Source of the DNA: Amaricoccus solimangrovi
Lineage (GTDB): Bacteria; Pseudomonadota; Alphaproteobacteria; Rhodobacterales; Rhodobacteraceae
Direction: 5' to 3'
NCBI RefSeq assembly: GCF_006385685.1
Contig: NZ_VFRP01000017.1
Location: forward strand, 1-64,000
Length of the DNA stretch: 64,000 nucleotides
Position 1 is the stretch's first letter, and the number at the start of each line of letters is the position of its first letter. The position numbers and the translations under genes are program-made. Shown here in pieces: positions 52,920-61,780 of this stretch. A model generated the notes under the pieces. That model was not told the DNA's origin. It made no database searches and worked only from the letters and a program-made list of their open reading frames with translations.

Positions 52920-54218
52920 TCACCTCGGGCTGGCAAGCAGGCTGAAAACCGAACTTTCGACCTTCATGTGCTTGCGGATCCAGGACCTGATCCAGAGGTT
53001 CCAGCCCGCGACCGATCCGGCGAAGCAGACCGCCACTCCGATCGCGCCGAACAGCCAGGCCGCGAGCGGGATCAGCGCGATCGCGATCAGGTTCGAGCAG
53101 AGAAGCGCCTTGTTCAACGTGCCGGCGTTCCCGCTCAGCGACATGAGCGCGTTCGTCGGCCCGCAGAGCGAAGAAACCGAATAGCCGGCGACGAGGATCA
53201 GCAGCACCGGATACCCGGCGGCGAAGCCGGGGCCGAAAGCTTCCAGAACACGGCTCCCGAAACCGAGAAGAGCCACGGTGATACAGGCGACGACAAGCAG
53301 CACGAAGACCGAGATCATCCGGGCGATCCGCTGGATCTCGCCCATGTCGCCCCGATGGAAGGCGCGCGAGACCTGGGGCGCGCCGACCAGGATCATCGCC
53401 GTGGGCAGGAACTGCATGGCCTGGGCGGTCTTGGTCGCGGCGAAGAAGAGAGCGGCGTCTTCCACCGACAACATCGCGCCAACCGCGATCGTTGCGATGT
53501 TCGGCAGGCCGACACCGATGACCGCGTTGATCCAGAAGGAAAGCGAGGCCTTGAGGTGCGTCCCCCGGGGCAGTCGCGACCAGGCACGCTTCCAGACGCA
53601 GGTCGGGGAATCCGTGACGCTGAACAGCAGGACGAGGGCGATCAGGGTGACCGCTGTCATCCAGACCGCTCCGTCGCTGGAGAGCGGAGGCAGCCAGCCA
53701 AGCACCGCGGCGCCGGCGATCACCACGACGGCGAGCCGCCAGAGCACGTCTCGCGCGCCGAAGGCCGCGAGCACATAGCCTCGACCCCGGAGCGCGTTCT
53801 GCTGCAGTTCCGCCAGGGTCATCGCGAGGATCAGCGCGCCGACCGAGAGAGGCGCGACATTCGCACCCATCCACCGCGCGGCCACGAGCCCGGCCACGAT
53901 CAGCAGCGTCCCCGCGAGAGTCCGCAGATAGCTCAACCGCAGGAAGGCCCGTCCCTCGGTTTCCAGCTGCCGCCCGTCGAAGCGCGGCATTTCCCGCAGG
54001 ACAAGTTGGGCCTGACCGAGGAGCGCGATCTGCGACGTCAGGGTGGCAAGGCTGAAGGCGGTGGAGAACAGGCCGTATTCGGTATGGGTCATCGCCCGCG
54101 CGAGGGCGGCGAACATCACATAGGTCAGGAACGCCCCGACAAGCTTGATGCCCATCACGAGGCCCGCGCCCTGCCAGAGCCGCCGCGCTGGCTCGACGGT
54201 CATGTCGGAGGCGGTCAC
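52920..54218 (-). CDS. Second oligosaccharide flippase (Wzx/MATE-like), 432 aa
   Basis: A polytopic protein with 12-14 hydrophobic segments beginning LWQGAGLVMGIKLVGAFLTYVMFAALARAMTHTEYG. It belongs to the PST/MOP flippase group and should export lipid-linked repeats. GTG at 54218 overlaps the next glycosyltransferase stop by 4 bp (GTGA); ATG at 54203 is a possible alternative. It is not closely similar to the flippase at 29863, so it is not a recent duplicate. Confidence 0.86.
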   Translation of the reverse strand: MTASDMTVEPARRLWQGAGLVMGIKLVGAFLTYVMFAALARAMTHTEYGLFSTAFSLATLTSQIALLGQAQLVLREMPRFDGRQLETEGRAFLRLSYLRTLAGTLLIVAGLVAARWMGANVAPLSVGALILAMTLAELQQNALRGRGYVLAAFGARDVLWRLAVVVIAGAAVLGWLPPLSSDGAVWMTAVTLIALVLLFSVTDSPTCVWKRAWSRLPRGTHLKASLSFWINAVIGVGLPNIATIAVGAMLSVEDAALFFAATKTAQAMQFLPTAMILVGAPQVSRAFHRGDMGEIQRIARMISVFVLLVVACITVALLGFGSRVLEAFGPGFAAGYPVLLILVAGYSVSSLCGPTNALMSLSGNAGTLNKALLCSNLIAIALIPLAAWLFGAIGVAVCFAGSVAGWNLWIRSWIRKHMKVESSVFSLLASPR

Positions 54219-55372
54219 TCGGCCGCCTCCGGGCTGGGAAGAAGGATTTCCTGATAGATCATCCGGGTCTCTTGACACATTCTTGCAACGGAAAACCGGT
54301 CCGCCACTTCCTGGCGCGCCATGCGGCCCAGGAGGGCGCGGCGTTCGGGCGAGGCCAGGGCGAGGATCGCCTCGGCGCCGGCCCGCGCGTCACCCTCGGG
54401 GTACAGCAGGCCCGTCCTGTCATGCGCGATCACGTCGTTGTTTCCCACCACGTCCGTCGCCACGACCGCGAGTCCCTCCGACATCGCCTCGAGCACTGCG
54501 AGAGGCATGCCTTCCCAGCGGGAGGTGGAAAGAAAAATATCCGCCCGTCGGAAGACCTCGCGCGGCGCGGCGCTCGGTCCGGAGAGGCGGACCCTGGCGG
54601 AAAGTCCCCGTTCCTCGACGGCGGCCCTGACCGCGGGCAGGCTCTCGCCGGTTCCGAGGACCTCGATGTCGAACCCCTCGCCCAGCCTTGCGCGCAGCGC
54701 CTCGGCGATGTCGACGATGAGTTCCGCGTTCTTCTGATAGTCGTATCTGCTGACGGCGACGATCCGCGGGGTCGTCGCATCGGGCTGCCGCGGAGCCTCC
54801 TCGGGGATGACCACGCCGTTGTCCACCACCGTGAGCTTCTCCGGCGCGGCGATCCCGGCGGCCAGGATCAGTTCGCGCTCGCCCTCCGAGACGCAGATCG
54901 CCCTCTCGGTCCAGCGGCTCAGCAGCCGCTCCAGCCCGAGATAGGCCCGCGTCCGGAACCGGCCGTATTCGCCCACGTGCAGCCCATGGAACGTATGCGC
55001 CGCGGGCCGGCCCGTGAGCGCGGCGAGGAGACGCCCGTAGAGTCCCGCGCCCTTGCCGTGGGAGTGGATGAGATCGATCCGCCGCTCCCTTACGATCCGC
55101 GCGAGCCGGAACAGCGCGCCGAACTGGAACCGCCGATGCGGCAGGTCGATGACCTCGACGACGTTCGGCAGAGCGGCGTAGCGGTCGTGATAGGGAGGTT
55201 CGTCGGGGCAGGCGATGAATATTTCCATCCCGTCCCCGATATTCCGGCAGAGCTGGAAGATGTGCTCCGGCCCGCCGCCTATATCCGCGCGCACCGTCAG
55301 GGCGAGAATCCGGGTCGGGTGCGTCTCCGAAGACGTATGCGACGCGGCCGCGTGGAAACGCTCAAGCTTCAT
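54215..55372 (-). CDS. Glycosyltransferase family 4, 385 aa
   Basis: The N-terminal domain carries ILALTVRADIGGGPEHIFQLCRN and DLIHSHGKGAGLYGRLLA; the C-terminal one IVAVSRYDYQKNAELIVDIAEAL and FLSTSRWEGMPLAVLEAMSEGLAVVATDVVGN, the GT4 donor site. It should add a sugar to the EPS repeat. It is the first gene of a minus-strand operon (GT4, flippase, GT4, phosphoesterase) that reads from the 55.4-56.0 kb gap. Confidence 0.9.
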   Translation of the reverse strand: MKLERFHAAASHTSSETHPTRILALTVRADIGGGPEHIFQLCRNIGDGMEIFIACPDEPPYHDRYAALPNVVEVIDLPHRRFQFGALFRLARIVRERRIDLIHSHGKGAGLYGRLLAALTGRPAAHTFHGLHVGEYGRFRTRAYLGLERLLSRWTERAICVSEGERELILAAGIAAPEKLTVVDNGVVIPEEAPRQPDATTPRIVAVSRYDYQKNAELIVDIAEALRARLGEGFDIEVLGTGESLPAVRAAVEERGLSARVRLSGPSAAPREVFRRADIFLSTSRWEGMPLAVLEAMSEGLAVVATDVVGNNDVIAHDRTGLLYPEGDARAGAEAILALASPERRALLGRMARQEVADRFSVARMCQETRMIYQEILLPSPEAAE

Positions 55373-56035
55373 CGGACATGCACCGCATAACGGGTTCGCG
55401 AAGATCGGCGCGGCAGCCTCGCGCGCCGCGGGGTCGAAAACCGAACAGGCTCATGCTGCGACAGATCTCAAAGCGATCATGTCCGCCGCGCCGCCAGGAG
55501 CCTCCCGCGACCAGAGATCCATCTGGCTCCATCTGGCCGAGGATCCCGATCCATCCGATGGCAAAGTCATGAACCGAACTCCTGTCACTCAGTAAAACCT
55601 AACTAACTCAACAACCTACGTGACAACCGGTCACGCCGCCATACTATTCCGATTGGACATCAAATGCGGATTCATGTCAACGGGCGTTAACCTTATGCGC
55701 GAGGCGCCGCCGCCTGAACGCATATTCCAGTGGGGCGCCCTGCGCGCCTGAACTCGCAGGGCGAGCAGATCACGGACCTGAAGCAGGCGGATTCCACTGG
55801 CCGGGAGGATCTACCAACGGATCGGGGCGTTCACATTCGCCGCCGGGCAGCGGGCACCGGCGTTCGAGCGAGGATTCAGCGGCTTCGTCACCGAACAGGT
55901 TCGCGCGCGACTCAAAAATCGCTTGCGTGACCAAGCCCACGCACAGCATCAATTCATTCCGAGACCGCCTATTACGACCGAACCACAGCGTTTGTGATTG
56001 TCCGTGCGTAACGACCTTGTTGGGAGACCGTATCC
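55373..56035. other. Long non-coding gap with promoter-like AT patches and a possible decayed frame
   Basis: This 663-bp stretch has an AT-rich part (55570-55700) with TTAACC half-site CGTTAACC at 55685-55692, likely the promoter area of the glycosyltransferase operon. At 55782-55997 one plus frame is open without a start and reads protein-like (GRIYQRIGAFTFAAG, then VRARLKNRLRDQ), which could be a gene remnant. The last bases carry the GGGAG ribosome binding site of the next gene. Confidence 0.3.
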
Positions 56036-56665
56036 ATGAAGCTGAAGCATTGCATCGCGGCCGGCGCGTCCGCCTCGATCCTTCTAGCCGCGCAGATCGC
56101 CAATGCGCAGGGCACCTATTTCAAGCTCTTCGGCGGCTGGAGCATTCCGCAGGATCAGGACTTCACCCTCGATCGCGACGGAACCGGACGGCCGAGCGGC
56201 CTCGATTTCGACAGCGGCTACGGGCTGGGCGCGGCGATCGGCTTCGCCTACAGGCCGAACGTCGACATCGAGATCGAATATGTCTACCGCGACGCCGACG
56301 CGTATCTCGAGAACACGCGCAACACCGACAGCGGCTCGAGTTCCTCGAACGCCGTCATGATCAACGCGCTCTATGAATTTCCGTCCTCGGGCACGATGAG
56401 TTCGCTCCACCCCTATGTCGGCGCGGGCCTCGGCGTGGGAGATCTCGCTTATGATCGCGACGATCTCGAGATGGATTCGGACTACAACTTCGCCTATCAG
56501 GTCATCGCCGGCGTCGGATACGATGTATCGCTCCAGGCCAGTCTCTATACCGAGATCCGCTACTTCAGCATCACGGACCAGACGATCGAAGGCGACAACG
56601 ACTACAGCTTCGATTCCGGCTATGAAAGCGTGGACGTCCTGTTCGGCTACAAGTACAACTTCTGA
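56036..56665 (+). CDS. Outer-membrane beta-barrel protein (OmpA/OmpW-like barrel), 209 aa
   Basis: A signal peptide (ASASILLAAQIANA, cleavage near residue 25) is followed by eight amphipathic beta strands with alternating aromatic residues (YFKLFGGWSIP, YGLGAAIGFAYRPNVDIEIEYVYRD, LHPYVGAGLGVGDLAY, FAYQVIAGVGYDV, LYTEIRYFSI, VDVLFGYKYNF). It ends in Phe, as outer-membrane barrels do for BAM recognition. No OmpA peptidoglycan domain is attached. Its role in the EPS locus is unknown. A terminator hairpin follows. Confidence 0.85.
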   Translation: MKLKHCIAAGASASILLAAQIANAQGTYFKLFGGWSIPQDQDFTLDRDGTGRPSGLDFDSGYGLGAAIGFAYRPNVDIEIEYVYRDADAYLENTRNTDSGSSSSNAVMINALYEFPSSGTMSSLHPYVGAGLGVGDLAYDRDDLEMDSDYNFAYQVIAGVGYDVSLQASLYTEIRYFSITDQTIEGDNDYSFDSGYESVDVLFGYKYNF

Positions 56666-56679
56666 CCGCCGAGACGAGA

Positions 56680-56707
56680 GATCCGTGAAGGGGTACCTTC
56701 ACGGATC
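56680..56707 (+). terminator. Perfect 12-bp stem-loop after the outer-membrane barrel gene
   Basis: GATCCGTGAAGG (56680-56691) pairs with CCTTCACGGATC (56696-56707) around a GGTA loop, 15 bp past the stop, followed by TTCC. It is the clearest hairpin terminator in the window, though the T-run is short. Confidence 0.75.
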
Positions 56708-56883
56708 TTCCTGCGAAACGAGGGCGGCGGAACCGCCTTTGCGGTGGCATGGCCGCCGCCCCACTTAGAGAGCGGCGCGGCCTCCTCGCTCACAACCAAT
56801 GAGCGGAATTCGCCCGACGGGCGCATCCGCTCATTCCCAAGGCTCTTCGATCAGATGGTCCCGGGCCGGAACCCGCGCCCCGC

Positions 56884-57624
56884 TCACCTGCCGGTGAGGC
56901 GGAGCATCGAGAGCGCCGTCAGCGCCATGATCTTGACGTCGCGGCGGAATGTGACCTTGCGACCATAGTTCACGTCGAGCGTCACCCGGTTGTCGTAGGA
57001 GATGTCGTTGCGCCCCTTGACCTGCCAGGGACCGGTGAGGCCCGGGCGCATCGCCAGATAGGCCGAGCGGGCCGGGCCGTAGCGGAACAGCTCCGGCTCC
57101 GTGATCGGCCGGGGACCCACCAGGCTCATGTCGCCGCGCAGCACGCAGAAGAGCTGCGGCAGTTCGTCGAGGCTCGACTTGCGCAGGAAGGCCCCGATCC
57201 GCGTGACCCGGGGGTCGTTGGTGAGCTTGTGGTCCGCTTCCCACTCGGCGGCGGCCACCGGATCGGAAGCCAGGATCCGGGGCAGCATCTCGGCGGCGCC
57301 GAGGCACATCGAGCGGAACTTGAGGCAGCCGAAGGTCCTGCCGCGCAGGCCGACGCGGGGATGGGCGTAGAACGGCCGCCCCCCGTCGATGGCCACGAGC
57401 GCGGTCAGCGCCAGCATCAGAGGCGCGAAGGCGACGAGCATCAGCGAAGCCACGACGATATCGAAAACGCGCTTGCCGCGGGTGCGATAAAAGCCGCCCG
57501 ACCGGGGCAGGAAATCCTGCGCCGTGCTCCGATCTTCGAAGAATTCACACGCGGCGGGCGAATTGTCCATCGCAGCGGCGGTCTGGGCATGCCGGGGAGA
57601 AGATCCGTTGGGAGAAAAACTCAT
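56884..57624 (-). CDS. Priming sugar transferase (undecaprenyl-phosphate phosphoglycosyltransferase), 246 aa
   Basis: The short bacterial sugar-transferase type: one membrane segment (VFDIVVASLMLVAFAPLMLALTALVAI, about residues 54-80), then PFYAHPRVGLRGRTFGCLKFRSM, LRKSSLDELPQLFCVLRGDMSLVGPRP and MRPGLTGPWQVKGRND. It attaches the first sugar phosphate to the lipid carrier and so starts EPS assembly. It is the only such enzyme in the window. ATG at 57624 has GAGGT in front; a GTG four codons earlier is in frame. A CtrA-type site lies about 94 bp upstream. Confidence 0.9.
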   Translation of the reverse strand: MSFSPNGSSPRHAQTAAAMDNSPAACEFFEDRSTAQDFLPRSGGFYRTRGKRVFDIVVASLMLVAFAPLMLALTALVAIDGGRPFYAHPRVGLRGRTFGCLKFRSMCLGAAEMLPRILASDPVAAAEWEADHKLTNDPRVTRIGAFLRKSSLDELPQLFCVLRGDMSLVGPRPITEPELFRYGPARSAYLAMRPGLTGPWQVKGRNDISYDNRVTLDVNYGRKVTFRRDVKIMALTALSMLRLTGR

Positions 57625-57717
57625 ACTACCTCGCACTAGTTAAAATGCGCTTCCAGTCCCCCCCGGAAGGCAATCGCCATGCGACCCAGATCGACCCGTT
57701 GGGCGCTTACTTTTACG

Positions 57718-57733
57718 TTAATAGAACGTTAAC
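57718..57733. promoter_or_regulatory. CtrA-type binding site TTAA-N7-TTAAC upstream of the priming transferase
   Basis: TTAA at 57718-57721, exactly seven bases, then TTAAC at 57729-57733. This is the full CtrA consensus spacing known from Caulobacter and other alphaproteobacteria. It lies 94-109 bp upstream of the minus-strand sugar-transferase start, a normal position for regulation. In a GC-rich background such a site is unlikely by chance, but binding has not been shown. Confidence 0.55.
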
Positions 57734-57916
57734 GGCTGGCTGTGTCAACTCGCAAGAGCCATATTCCAATCCGATTTTTCCGTATTGCGAGTGAACGCGC
57801 GGAAACCCGCCAAGAGGAAAGTGGTTCGAAGCTCATCTCGCGGATGCGAAATCGCGGCCCGGGCCGCGCGCGAATGATCGCCGTTGGCGACGGCCCATCG
57901 CGGCGAGACCCGGCGG

Positions 57917-58609
57917 CTACTGGCAATAGTCCTGGCGCGAGAGATTGATCGTCTGGAAGGTGCCGCTGGCGAGCGATTTCTGGAAATAGCGGCAGGCCTG
58001 CTTCGGATCGTGCCCGTAATCGAGGAAGGACAGGCAATCGGCGGCGGGGTTGAAGGCCCAGGGGTCCCCCGCCTTCGCCGCCTTCACATAGAGATCGCAG
58101 GACCGGGTCTGGTCGCGGATGACCCCGCTGCCGACCCGGTAGGCGCGGGCGAGCTGGGTCGTCGCGGGCGGATATCCCCCGTCCGCGAGTTGCCGGAACA
58201 GCGGCGTGGCCTGGGCGCCCTTGCCGGTGACCTCGAAGGTGCGGGCGAGGGCGAAGGCGATCCTCCGATCGCCCGGCGCCGCCGCCTGCTCGCTCCGGCA
58301 GGCATCGGCCGCGACGAAGAGCTCGCCCGAACTCGCGCGGCCCTGCGCCACCGGCGAATCGTTCAGCGGGCGGTAGTCGATCCACCCCTCGGTCACCCGC
58401 GCGCAGGCGCTGGCCGGCGCCGCGGCGCGCGGCTGGGTGGCGGCCGGCGCGGCCTGGGGCGCGGGGGCCCGCGGCTGGATCGGCGCGGGGGCGGGCGCGG
58501 AGGTTTTCCCCGGAGGTTTCGGAGCCGCGAAATTCGCGCCCTGCGCGCCGGCCGGGCCGGCCAGGGCGAGCAGCCCGGAGACCAGCAGCGTCAAGAAGCG
58601 TCCGCCCAT
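57917..58609 (-). CDS. Secreted Sel1-like repeat protein, 230 aa
   Basis: Signal peptide LTLLVSGLLALAGPAGAQ, then a Pro/Ala-rich linker (about 30-65), then SEL1/TPR-like alpha repeats (AFALARTFEVTGKGAQATPLFRQLADGGYPPATTQLARAYRVGSG, then LYVKAAKAGDPWAFNPAADCLSF). It has five or more Cys that may form disulfides in the periplasm. It is divergent from the caspase-like gene, which also ends in Sel1 repeats, so the two may work together. No enzymatic motif is seen. Confidence 0.7.
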   Translation of the reverse strand: MGGRFLTLLVSGLLALAGPAGAQGANFAAPKPPGKTSAPAPAPIQPRAPAPQAAPAATQPRAAAPASACARVTEGWIDYRPLNDSPVAQGRASSGELFVAADACRSEQAAAPGDRRIAFALARTFEVTGKGAQATPLFRQLADGGYPPATTQLARAYRVGSGVIRDQTRSCDLYVKAAKAGDPWAFNPAADCLSFLDYGHDPKQACRYFQKSLASGTFQTINLSRQDYCQ

Positions 58610-58816
58610 TCCGCCCTCCCGCCATCACGAAGGGCAAGGATAGCATGGCCGGGCCGCGCGCCAAACCCGTCAGGGATCATGACCCCGAATCGGCCGATAT
58701 GCTCTATACTTCCGGCCGGCCGGATCGACGGCGCCGGACTTCCCATTTCAGGCCGGCCTCCGGCCCCGCGCGACGGCATCCGCCCGGATATGCGCGCAAG
58801 CCCTGGGAGACTTCGC

Positions 58817-60736
58817 ATGCGACCCCATCCCGCCGCCGTCCTCCGACTCCTTCTGGTCCTCGCCGCGGCGTTTCTGGCCCCGCTCGGTCCCACCTTGGCC
58901 GAAACCAACCCCGACGCGGAGATCCCGACGGGCAAGCGCGTCGCGCTGGTGATCGGCAACGGCGCCTATGGCGAGCTCGGCACTCTGCCGAACCCGCCGA
59001 ACGACGCCACCGACATCGCCGCCGCGCTCAGGACGCTCCATTTCGACGTGACCCTCATCACCGACGGGGACGCCGAGGAGATGTTGGGCGCGCTGCGCGA
59101 TTTCGGCGAGGCGGCCACCGGCGCCGACGTGGCGCTGTTCTACTACGCGGGCCACGGCATGGCGATGGAGGGCGAAAACTACCTCGTGCCGGTTCGCGCG
59201 CGGATCAAGGACAAGCTCAGCCTGCGCTACGGCACGCTCAACCTCTCGGATGTACGCGACACGCTCGAGGCCAGCCGCGCGCCGCTCAAGATGGTGATCC
59301 TCGACGCCTGCCGCGACAATCCGCTCGCAAAGCAACTGCGGCAGAATTCGGGGCAGCTCGGCCGGAGCCTGGACGCCAATTCCGGGCTGGTCGGCATGGA
59401 TGTCGACCGCGCCGGCGGCTGGTACATCGCCTATGCCACGGCCGCTGGCGCCGTGGCGCTCGACGGCCAGAACCAGCGCAACAGCCCGTTCACTACGGCG
59501 CTGCTCGCCCATATCGGCGAGGAGAACGTCGATGTGCGGGTGATGTTCGGCGATGTGCGCGCCGACGTGGTGCGGGCGACCAGCAACCACCAGACGCCCT
59601 GGGCGGAAGACGCGATGCTCGGCGATTTCCAGTTCAACCCGGTCGCCGTCAAGCCGGTCGAACCCGTGGTCGACCCCTCCATCGCGGCCTGGCGCGCCAT
59701 CGTCGACAGCGACGAGCCGATCGCCTTCGAGGAATTCCTGGGAAATTATCCCGAGAGCGATTTCGCCAGCGCCGCCAAGGTCCGGGCCCACGCGCTGCGC
59801 GACCCGGCGGCGGAGCGCGCGGCCTGGGAGGCGGCGCAGCGGAGCGGGGCTGCCGAAGCCTATGAGAAATTCCTGCGCAACTATCCCGCCGGCCCCTATT
59901 CCAGCGCGGCGAAGACCCTGCTGCAGAGCGCGCTCGGCTCGCGCCTGCTCGCCTCCGACGATCCGGCCGAGATGGAAGCCTATATCGCCCGCTTCCCGGA
60001 TTCGCCCTGGGTGCCGGTCCTCCGCCAGCGCATGGAGGCCGCTCAGGCCGCCGCCGCTGCTCCGCCCCCCGCGGCTCCCCCCGGTCCGCCCGCCGATCAG
60101 ACATCGGAAGGGTCATCGGGCCAACCGCCCGCGGATATCACGGTCACGATGGCGGCGCCCCCGCCCGATGCCGGCGATTCCGGCCGGGCGCTGACGCTCG
60201 CGCCGCCCGCGACGCCGGAGCGCCCCTCCGCCGGAACGCCCGCGGACATCATCGCCGAGGCGGACCTCTCGCCGCGGTCGATCGCCACCCTCGAGGCGGT
60301 GGTCTCGCCCTATCTGATCCAGATCGCGCTGAAGGGCCTCGGCTATTACAATGGTGAGCTGGACGGAAAGTTCGGGCCGGCCTCGAAGCGCGCGGCGTCG
60401 GCGTTCCAGCGCGATCTCGGCGCCTCCGCCACCGGGGATCTGCGCCCCATCGAGATCGTCGCGCTGATCGGCGAGGCGGCGCGCAAGGGCAATGCCGATT
60501 CCCAGAACACCTACGGCGGCATGTTCGATACCGGCGCCGGCGTGCCCCGGAACGCGGTCACCGCCGCCGACTGGTACCGGCGCTCGGCGGAGGCCGACTA
60601 CGGCTATGGCCAGAGGAATCTGGCCTGCGCCTACATGGCCGGCCGGGGCGTGGAGAGGGATCCGGCCGAGGGCCGGCGCTGGCTCCAGGCGGCGCGGCGC
60701 AACGACGTGCCGCCCGAGGACGCGCGCTGCGAATAG
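58817..60736 (+). CDS. Secreted caspase-like (C14/metacaspase fold) protein with peptidoglycan-binding and Sel1 domains, 639 aa
   Basis: A signal peptide (AVLRLLLVLAAAFLAPLGPTLA) precedes a caspase-like domain: RVALVIGNGAYG, then PNPPNDATDIAAALRTLHFDVTLITDG, catalytic His113 in YYAGHGMA and Cys165 in ILDACRDNP. So the catalytic dyad is intact. After helical repeats and a Pro/Ala linker (about 415-480) comes a PG_binding_1-like domain (about 498-540) and Sel1 repeats to the end. It should act in the periplasm. ATG at 58817 follows GGGAGA; an in-frame ATG at 58790 is possible. Confidence 0.85.
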   Translation: MRPHPAAVLRLLLVLAAAFLAPLGPTLAETNPDAEIPTGKRVALVIGNGAYGELGTLPNPPNDATDIAAALRTLHFDVTLITDGDAEEMLGALRDFGEAATGADVALFYYAGHGMAMEGENYLVPVRARIKDKLSLRYGTLNLSDVRDTLEASRAPLKMVILDACRDNPLAKQLRQNSGQLGRSLDANSGLVGMDVDRAGGWYIAYATAAGAVALDGQNQRNSPFTTALLAHIGEENVDVRVMFGDVRADVVRATSNHQTPWAEDAMLGDFQFNPVAVKPVEPVVDPSIAAWRAIVDSDEPIAFEEFLGNYPESDFASAAKVRAHALRDPAAERAAWEAAQRSGAAEAYEKFLRNYPAGPYSSAAKTLLQSALGSRLLASDDPAEMEAYIARFPDSPWVPVLRQRMEAAQAAAAAPPPAAPPGPPADQTSEGSSGQPPADITVTMAAPPPDAGDSGRALTLAPPATPERPSAGTPADIIAEADLSPRSIATLEAVVSPYLIQIALKGLGYYNGELDGKFGPASKRAASAFQRDLGASATGDLRPIEIVALIGEAARKGNADSQNTYGGMFDTGAGVPRNAVTAADWYRRSAEADYGYGQRNLACAYMAGRGVERDPAEGRRWLQAARRNDVPPEDARCE

Positions 60737-60747
60737 AGGGGGCCGCC

Positions 60748-61653
60748 TCAGCCGGGGCCGGACAGGCGCGCGCGGAATGCCTCCAGCGCCCAGCGGGCGG
60801 CCGGGCCGGGCAGGGTGTCCTTGCGGCGAAGCGCGCTGAACGGATAGGCGAGCCCCGGCCCCTCCGGCAGGGCAAGCTCCACCAGCGCGCCGCGGTCGAG
60901 ATCCTCCCGCACCGCGTGGCGCGGCATGTTGCCCCAGCCGATCCCCTCGCGCAGCAGCGCGTGCTTGGCGCCGAGATCCGCGAGCCGCCAGCTTCGCGGG
61001 CTCAGGACCGAGAAATCGCGGCCGACGGTCAGATCCGAGCGGTCCGTCAGAACGAGTTGCAGATGCGCGCGCGCCTCGCCCGGGCGCGGCCGCTCCGCGC
61101 GGGCGAGAGGATGCGAGGGCGCCGCCACCGGCACCAGTTCGACCGCCCCCAGCGCCTCCCGCTCGAGATCCCGGTCCTCCGGCGTGATCGGCCCGCCGAT
61201 GCCGAGATCGGCGCGTCCGTCGAGCACCAGCGCGGCTACGGCGCCCAGGGCCTCGACATGCAGACGCAGGGTCACGGTCGGAAAGCTGTCCTGGAATTCG
61301 CGCAGCACGGCGGCGATGGCGGTGCCCGGCACCATGACATCGACCACCAGCGCCAGTTCGGGCTCCAGACCCCGGCTGAGGCTCCGGACCTTGGCCATCA
61401 GCGCGTCGACGTCGTCCGCCACGGCGCGGATCTCCGCGAGCAGCGCCCGGCCGCGCTCGGTCAGGACCGGGCGACGGGATCCCGCGCGGTCGAAGAGCGC
61501 GACGCCGAGCTGCGCCTCGAGCGTGGCGACCGCGTAGCTCACCACCGAGATCGCACGGCCGAGCCGTTTCGCGGCGCGGTTGAAGCTGCCCTCGTCCACC
61601 ACGGCGAGAAAGACGCGCAGATGGTCAAGGCTCGGCTGGGCGACGTCAACCAT
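60748..61653 (-). CDS. LysR-type transcriptional regulator, 301 aa
   Basis: An N-terminal winged helix (LDHLRVFLAVVDEGSFNRAAKRLGRAISVVSYAVATLEAQLGVALFDR) is followed by the effector-binding fold (LALVVDVMVPGTAIAAVLREFQDSFPTVTL, then GRADLGIGGPITPED). Typical length. It is divergent from the DoxX-family gene with a 127-bp gap, the classical arrangement in which a LysR regulator controls its neighbour. The inducer is unknown. Confidence 0.9.
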   Translation of the reverse strand: MVDVAQPSLDHLRVFLAVVDEGSFNRAAKRLGRAISVVSYAVATLEAQLGVALFDRAGSRRPVLTERGRALLAEIRAVADDVDALMAKVRSLSRGLEPELALVVDVMVPGTAIAAVLREFQDSFPTVTLRLHVEALGAVAALVLDGRADLGIGGPITPEDRDLEREALGAVELVPVAAPSHPLARAERPRPGEARAHLQLVLTDRSDLTVGRDFSVLSPRSWRLADLGAKHALLREGIGWGNMPRHAVREDLDRGALVELALPEGPGLAYPFSALRRKDTLPGPAARWALEAFRARLSGPG

Positions 61654-61780
61654 TCAGGTTTTCCGAACGTTTTGGAGAATTTTATCCCAGTTATATGAAG
61701 AGTAGGCAAGGTCTATCTGGGTGTCCATCAGCTTCGGCCCGAAAGCCGCCGAAGCCTCCCTCAATGCAAGGAGTTCCGTC

